DNA from: Solanum dulcamara
Lineage: Eukaryota > Streptophyta > Magnoliopsida > Solanales > Solanaceae
DNA length: 64,000 bases
NCBI RefSeq assembly: GCF_947179165.1
Contig: NC_077245.1
Coordinates: 15,532,740 to 15,596,739, forward strand
Reading direction: 5' to 3'
Shown here piece by piece: positions 58,077 to 64,000 of this stretch (position 1 is its first letter; the number at the start of each line of letters is the position of its first letter). The position numbers were made by a program, and so were the translations under genes. The notes under the pieces were generated by a model. It was not told where the DNA came from, searched no databases, and worked only from the letters and a program-made list of their open reading frames with translations.

Positions 58077-58533
58077 GTATCATACAACTATTAGTGGAAG
58101 ACAAAGGAAAAAAATATTTCTGATCCTAAGTACTTTAGGAAAAAAATCATAAAACTTTTTTTGTTCTTTAAAATTTTGAACCACCTTACTGCTATATTCT
58201 ATATACAACGATAAAAGGTTACAAAGAGTCAAAGAGGGGACTTGATGGCCTTACCATTTCAAAAAAAGGGATAAGAATTGACAACTTTTGTTTATAATGC
58301 AGCTATATATATGTAACTTTAAAGAACTCTGGCAATTTCAGAGTTGCATTCTAGCTAGCTATTCAGAAGTGGAGTTGGAATTTTGAGCTTATGGGTTTTG
58401 GATTCTAGAAAATGCAGTTTACTAGTTAATTATACATATTACGCAAATATTTAAAGACAAATGAATTAATTGAACCAAAGCTAACTCGTAGGCGAAGCTG
58501 TAGCTCTGCCCCTAATCATAACAAACTATAAGC
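58077..58533. other. Downstream flank of the E1-alpha gene
   Basis: AT-rich and non-coding. It should contain the 3' UTR of the minus-strand gene; I cannot place the poly(A) site. Confidence 0.4.
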
Positions 58534-61016
58534 CTATATAGGAACATCAGAAGGATAATCTTTTGGGGACTTTTTTACAGCATCCTTAACAAATTTCTCT
58601 TGATCTTGAAGATTTAATGGCATTTTGTCATAAACATCTGTAAACAAATCTGTCAATGAAGGTTTCTCCACCTTCTCTGCTTCTTGAATAGCTTGCAACA
58701 CCTAATTTCAAAAAGCAGGAAAAAAAAAACATTATAAGCTTTTAGCAGATATCGGAATAAGATCAGTGTTGTTCTGCCATATATGGTTCTTGAATATTGA
58801 ACCTGTTTTCTGATGTCTCCGCGAAGTTCGGATTCATTTTCATCACTCCACCAGCCATTTCTTTGAATGTATTTCCTGAATTTTGATATTGGGCTTTTTG
58901 CTGTTTTCCAGTGTTCTATTTCTTCCACAGGTCGATACTTGGTTGAATCATCAGATGTTGAATGGTGAGCTACTCTATATGTCATGGCCTAAAAGTGACA
59001 CAAAAGTTTGAAATTTTTAGTATGAATTTCCTAAAAGAATGTCAAGTCTCTAGCACTTTCAAGAGTAATTTATGTTTGACAATTTTAAGATTCAGTCTAG
59101 ATTTCATAACACAGTGTTGTAACTTGAACTCTGAACGAGTCTTTACCTCTACTAATATTGGCCTTTCTTCCTTAATTGCCATTTTGCGAGCTGCACGAAT
59201 AGCACTATAAGTTGCCAAGGCATCATTTCCATCTACACGAATGCTTCTAATACCATATGCTTGTCCTTTAGAGGCGATTCCATCACCTGCCATAAGAAGC
59301 CATAGGAAAATCTAGCTTAAGTAATAAGGAGAAAATTACTAGTAAAAGGTGCATTATATATCAAATGAGTTTGGAAAAATACTTCGAAATTGTTGGTTTA
59401 TAGGAGTGCTAATGGCCCATCCATTGTTCCGGCATATAAAAACAACAGGAGCATCCAATACTGCTGCAAAGTTTAATGCAGCATGGAAATCTCCCTGCAA
59501 ATTACATCAACAAAAAATCAGCCAATTGACATAGAATATGGCCTAAAAATCACGATATTTTGCTTAATTTAATTACCTCACTGGTGCTACCATCTCCAAG
59601 ATAAGTGACAGCGCAAGCCTCCTTTTTTTCCAGTTTGAGGGAATAAGCAACACCCACGGCCTGAGGAATCTGTGTGCTGAGGAAAATGGAATTCGGAGCA
59701 GGAAATTGTTTAGATGAAATATCCTGAATCTTTATGGAAAATGCTAAACACTTTGAGATTCTTACGCGATTGGTGAAGAAACAGTTAAGTAATTGAGCTC
59801 ATTAGAACCATGGTGGCATGGCATTTGCCTTCCTTTTCCATAATCAAACTTGTTTCCGAACAATTGATTGGCAACCTGTTTCAAGGGGTAACCGCGCCAT
59901 AATATAACCCCTACTTCCCTGTACTGCAATATACAACAACATGTTAAATTACATCATCTCCAGGTTGTAGGATCATGAAACTATTTTTAAAATCTAATAG
60001 AACAAACATAAACAAAGAGACTTTGCATTCAATGGTTCAATCTGCATTATGCAGCTGCTAATGCCAAATGTGTTCTACTCATCTCAAAGACAAACCAACT
60101 ATTATACAGTTGAGCGGTACAACATATAAAAAGATTACACTTAGTTTGAACCTACTGACTTTAGATCTTGAATTCGTCTTGGAATATATAATACTAGAAA
60201 AGTACCTGAGGCAACACGAAGTCGTCTAAGGTGAGAGCAGCAGCAGATGCTATGTTGACAGCTTCTTCTCCAGCAGTTGTGAGATAAAAGGACAACCTCC
60301 CCTGCCTTTGTGCTTCATAAAAAATAGTATCCATTGTTTGAAGTGCCACCATTGAACTATACATCTTTACTGCCAATTCTTTGCTCACCTAACCAAATAA
60401 ATGCATCAAAATTCAATTCATTTTTTTCACTTGATTAGAAATGAGATTTGAAAGAATTGCAAATTACCTCCTCAAAGATGGTGCCTGAAATTGGATAACC
60501 ATCATCATCAAGGACTCTATAACAAGGCAATCTCTTTTCAGATGACTCCGAAATAAATTTCATTTGCGGAGTAATTGGAACTTTTCCTCCAGGGAAATCC
60601 ATCACCTGCCAATTACATGAATCATCACTTTCCGTGTGGCTACATTTAAGCTCATCTCAATCCAATATTACATCAAAACAAAGTTAAAACAGAGATAAGT
60701 ACCCTATTTTCTTCTATCATATATATCTCTGACAGGACTAAACGACTCCTAGTGAACATACACGTGTAATTAAACATCCAAATAAGGTAGGAAATTCACG
60801 ACAGATCTTAACAAATAATATAAAACTTGATGAAATGATGATAACCTGGAAATCATCATCATCATCATCATCATCATTTTGTGCCAATGATAAAAATCTT
60901 GTTGATGACAAACCAAAAAGTGTAAGAGGGGGGGCATGGAATTGGCTAAGTGTTTGTTTACTAGCAATTCTATGAGTTTGTTTACAGTTGGAGAAGAGGA
61001 TTTTGAGGAATCCCAT
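58534..61016 (-). CDS. BCKDHA: Branched-chain 2-oxoacid dehydrogenase E1 subunit alpha, mitochondrial (nine exons)
   Basis: It encodes the thiamine-diphosphate subunit that decarboxylates the 2-oxoacids of Leu, Ile and Val in the mitochondrial matrix. Exons (minus): 61016-60846, 60605-60468, 60388-60206, 59923-59766, 59676-59577, 59494-59383, 59286-59147, 58988-58803, 58701-58534; all introns are GT-AG and phases agree. The product is 451 residues, close to plant relatives. Residues 1-57 form a presequence ending in eight Asp. [17 protein letters not shown] starts the conserved part. The ThDP motif spans GDG (244-246) to NN (273-274). The kinase-regulated loop HHSTSDDST is at 342-350. [16 protein letters not shown] and [18 protein letters not shown] are conserved. 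No stop or shift is seen. A second possible first exon lies at 63768. Confidence 0.93.
60852..60875 (-). repeat. (GAT)8 coding microsatellite
   Basis: Eight GAT codons give eight Asp residues (48-55) at the end of the presequence encoded by the 61016 exon. Length change in threes would alter the protein without a frame shift. Confidence 0.9.
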
Positions 61017-61321
61017 TATATCATGTGAAGTGAAATTCTAAGTTTTTGGCCTAAGTTTTTATTTTTATATTTTCTTGATGCTCACAAGTATGCAAAGGAA
61101 ACAGAACACTTTTTCAAATTTAAATTTTTATAACCAAATACTAGTATTTTTGAAATAAAGTTAAAAATGAATAGATTCATGAATTTTGAAGGATCAAAAA
61201 ACGAACACTGACAAGTTTACGAGAAAAGAGATATAAATGAAAGCCTATTGTTTTGTAGTATTCACCACTGACAAATGTAACATCATCTACATGTATCACA
61301 TGGCTGCCTAGACATGAATTA

Positions 61322-61337
61322 CCCCCCCCCCCCCCCC
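61322..61337. repeat. Poly-C run of 16
   Basis: Uninterrupted cytosine run on the plus strand. Confidence 0.95.
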
Positions 61338-61762
61338 AATGTACGGAGACACCGAGGAAGCGTGGTCCGGTAAACATCCTTAATATTTATTCACGTTATA
61401 TTTAAAGTTAGTCTATATAAATATTTAGTAGATAAATTAATTGACTATCTGAATATTCATCTTGTTAGTAAAAAATTCAATTCTCGACAGTCAAATCCTT
61501 GTAACCAACCCCCTTCTCATTTCCCTTTTCTCCACCCCGAATTAGAAAAAAATAAAATAAAAATTATGGAATTAAAGACAAATAAAAACAATTTCATAAC
61601 ATCTTACCTAACAATCTGACAACTAAATTAATTCCATACATAAAGACAATTTAAATCGATTTCATAAAGTCTAACCTAACAGAAAGAGTTGTTTTATATT
61701 TTTCAAATTAAAGCCTATTAACAAACCATGAATCTTAATTTAAAGTCATGATTTCAATTCTC

Positions 61763-62262
61763 AAATTAGTGTTTGGATATGAATTTGGGATCATAATTTA
61801 AAATTTAAAATTTTTTGAAAAACATGATTTGAGATTTTAAATTATTTGAAATGTAAAACTTGACACATAAATTTATATTTTATAAGAAAAAGATTCAACA
61901 TTTTAAATTTTGCAACTAATAGACATGCTCGACATGAAGAAATTATTTGTATAATGTGAAATGATTATATTAAAGAATAATTAGTTACTACTATTGTTGA
62001 TTAGTGAATCTTATAAAATTATGTGTATCTGAAACTTTGTAAATGCAAACATTTATTTTATATAAGAAACACATAGATATGTGATTTGTCAATACGTCGC
62101 CTTAACTATGATTTGCTTATTTGGTAAAGTTATATCAAAAACAGAAAAATTTTAATAACTTTCATAATTTATAAAAATATATATAATTTAAAAAATTCAA
62201 ATTATAAAATTTTAATTTCATATTAATGTGATTTTATATCGCAGATCCAAGCAAACTAAATA
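61763..62262. mobile_element. Possible MITE-like inverted-repeat element
   Basis: The left end AAATTAGTGTTTGGATATGA and the complement of the right end, ATTTAGTTTGCTTGGATCTG, are related. The inner flanks are AT-rich and partly complementary. No clear target duplication was found. Confidence 0.35.
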
Positions 62263-63767
62263 AAATTGTTCATTTTTTACCCAATATTTCCTCAGAAGTC
62301 AGACTGAGATTTTGATTTAAGGTCTGTTTGTGGCTTATAATTCACCCCAAAAAGTGACTTATCTTTTGCAATAATCAATTGTTTTTTAAGTCAAAATTGA
62401 TGCAAAAAGGACTCTCTCTGTCATGTCATTCTGAATGGCCCACCCACTTAATTTATGTTATTTTATTATTGACACATGATTTACACTAATTTTATATAAG
62501 ACTCGTAAATGTTTAAATATACGTTTTAATTTTATCAGAATTAAAAAATAAGCCGCATTGTATCTTATAATATAAAAGATTCACTTCTTAAAAGTTACAC
62601 GTCGTATGTCACGAAGGTACTCAATAGCAAAAATAGTTTAACCACACTATTATATAAGACTCTTAAATGTTTAAATAAACTTCTAAGCTTTATTTATTTA
62701 GAACCAAAATATATATATATATATTAACGTTTCTTGCTCCTGATTTTTTAAGTATTATTTTTCTAAACTTTATCAACACGTTTGATTTAATCAAGAGATA
62801 TAAAGAAGAGGGAAAGGTGACTAGAAATTAATAATAGTATCTAAGTGCTAATTGAAATAAGTAATCGTAAGGAAATTAAAAGTTAAAAGATAAATACGAA
62901 AAATAATTTCCGCCTCATGGTACTAAAATTTCATTGAAAAAAGGAAAAAAGTAGCTCCGATCATGATGGGTGACTACGGGAGATTAATTTTAAGCCACTG
63001 CCTCGAGAGCTGCCTACGAAAGAGTTTTGACTATGCCCGCTTCCAGCAAGTAATAATTGAAAAATAATGTTTTCAATGAATATCTTTGTTTTGTAATTAA
63101 AGATCGTGAATTCATAAGTTCAATAATTTATATATTCCCTATACTTATAAAAAATCGTTTTGTTAGTGGAATTAGATATATAAGAATGTCTCATAAATTG
63201 AAATATTCTCCAAAATTAAACAATCTGAAATGTACTAGTAAGTTACGTACATTAATGTCACGCTTCATTTTGTTTTCTTTCATTTTCTTCTTTTATTTGA
63301 TAAATGCCAAACTTCTTTTCAAACATCTCAAAATGAAACACGTCATGGTGAGTCATTTTTGTCCAAAGCGTCTAAAACAAAACTTTCTTGAATTACATAT
63401 ATTATTTTTAAAATTAAATAATCTTTTAACTTAGAATCTGTTGAAAGTCCTGAGATCCCGGAGGCAAAACTAATACTACTATATAATTTCTTATCTTCCA
63501 AATTTTATCGGACATATATAATTATTTGATAATTATACCGTAAATTAAATCAAGGTGCACATAAATTAAACTACATACCACCATTATTAAAAAAAATGAT
63601 TTTCCTTGAAATTTTTGGTAAATTGAAATTTCAAAAGTTGTTTGGATCCCATGTTTAAATTCTAAATACCACATTTTTATAGTCCTTTTTTTCTCGATAT
63701 AAATTTCTGATTCGGCCGCTAAAAAAAAATAGTTATCAGAGGAAAAATGTTTTAAAAAAAACATTAC

Positions 63768-64000
63768 CTGATTTTCATCATTAATTTGTTGATGATCATC
63801 TTCTTCATAGTAGATTGTATCTAGCTGCTCTCCAGCTTTACTGGACTGGTAACGTTCCAATCGATAAATGGCGGCAAAGTCGCCGGCAAAAGTCGCCGTC
63901 GGCTTAATAAAACCACCACCACCGGCAGCGACAGAAGTTGTAAATGGTGATAAGAGATGAGCCCTTGTGTTTAGAAGAAAATGGTTAAATTTTCTTGATC
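63768..64000 (-). CDS. First-exon piece encoding a mitochondrial-type presequence; probable alternative 5' end of the E1-alpha gene
   Basis: On the minus strand 77 codons are open from the window edge to a phase-0 donor (CAG then GTAATG at 63767). The peptide (SRKFNHFLLNTRAHLLSPFT, then a Gly-rich stretch, then RLERYQSSKAGEQLD and an acidic end INDENQ) looks like a mitochondrial presequence. There is no in-frame Met, so the start lies beyond 64000. No other exon is visible until the E1-alpha gene, and the phase matches its exon 2 at 60605 exactly. From memory, plant E1-alpha N termini have a similar R-F-E-S-T-K-A-x-x-Q-L-like stretch. A second, tandem gene or a relic of one is the alternative. 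Confidence 0.6.

Larger units (their letters stand above)
61017..63767. other. AT-rich DNA upstream of the E1-alpha gene; possible long first intron
   Basis: I see no conserved coding on either strand. It holds a run of 16 C (61322-61337), a possible inverted-repeat element (61763-62262), and a short duplication around ATATAAGACTCNTAAATGTTTAAAT (about 62495 and 62654). If the exon at 63768 splices to 60605 this stretch is intron; otherwise it is the promoter region of the 61016 start. Confidence 0.5.

Noticed and set aside
58962..59210. Plus-strand open frame of 82 codons and another at 59349-59534
   Set aside because: They are antisense to exons and introns of the E1-alpha gene and show no motif.
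63057..63434. 125-codon open frame on the plus strand
   Set aside because: AT-rich, Lys/Phe/Leu-rich composition, no family motif, antisense to a likely intron; chance is more probable.
63522..63767. Continuation of the right-edge exon frame beyond its donor
   Set aside because: The reading after GTAATG is low-complexity and AT-rich, while the CAG/GTAATG junction is a good donor with the right phase, so the exon was ended at 63768.
1..64000. CRISPR array, bacterial operon, rRNA genes or a defence system
   Set aside because: None is present; the regular repeats are 282-bp and ~350-bp eukaryotic tandem arrays and microsatellites, and genes have spliceosomal introns.

Overview
The window looks like a nuclear chromosome segment from a flowering plant, most likely a nightshade (Solanaceae). 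Evidence for this: one gene with nine plant-style GT-AG exons, an Au-type SINE, retroelement 3' ends with (TTG)n tails, Tekay/Del-like Ty3-gypsy elements with LTRs of about 2-2.6 kb, Athila and Ty1-copia remnants, a BED-finger hAT transposon, and long AT-rich intergenic DNA. Roughly four fifths is transposon sequence. Only three pieces look like live host genes: a first exon of a probable plastid protein at the left edge (15-248, minus), a complete branched-chain 2-oxoacid dehydrogenase E1-alpha gene (58534-61016, minus), and a second first exon at the right edge (63768-64000, minus) that may be an alternative 5' end of that same gene.

Left third (0.5-28 kb) is a nest of retroelements. A decayed copia element (565-4379) is followed by a ~282-bp tandem repeat and a second copia element that is split in two (5415-5667 and 26542-27085). 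The 20.9 kb between those halves is a gypsy element, A (5668-26541, target duplication AAGTT/AAGCT). The 5' LTR of A is interrupted by solo LTR B (6624-17608, duplication CTTTG), and LTR B is interrupted by an 8.7-kb minus-strand gypsy element, C (8441-17153, duplication GACAT). The 3' end of A is replaced by a rearranged Athila fragment whose integrase is inverted inside its own reverse transcriptase. A stray gag fragment with a perfect 223-bp tandem duplication follows.

Middle (28-34 kb) is AT-rich and holds a broken ARID-HMG-box gene: an ARID exon at 29786 and an HMG-box exon end near 32930 on the same strand. Between them lie extra degenerate ARID exon copies, a second array of the 282-bp repeat and a ~1-kb foldback element. 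A tRNA-derived SINE and a copia RT scrap follow.

33.9-47 kb is one gypsy element, E, with both LTRs. It carries three later insertions: a 109-bp non-LTR 3' end placed in frame in gag, a solo LTR (39574-41352) and a reversed LTR (42449-44515). 47-56 kb is the 5' end of a minus-strand gypsy element, H, whose gag is split by a 5.4-kb hAT element (47873-53298) and whose LTR carries an Au SINE.

56-64 kb is the gene-bearing flank: an imperfect tandem repeat, a lone hAT-type terminus, a 5'-truncated LINE-like insertion, then the E1-alpha gene. No prokaryotic operon, CRISPR array or rRNA gene was seen. The clearest candidate for new biology is the pair of possible first exons for the E1-alpha gene. 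The clearest structural finding is the multi-level nest resolved by target-site duplications.
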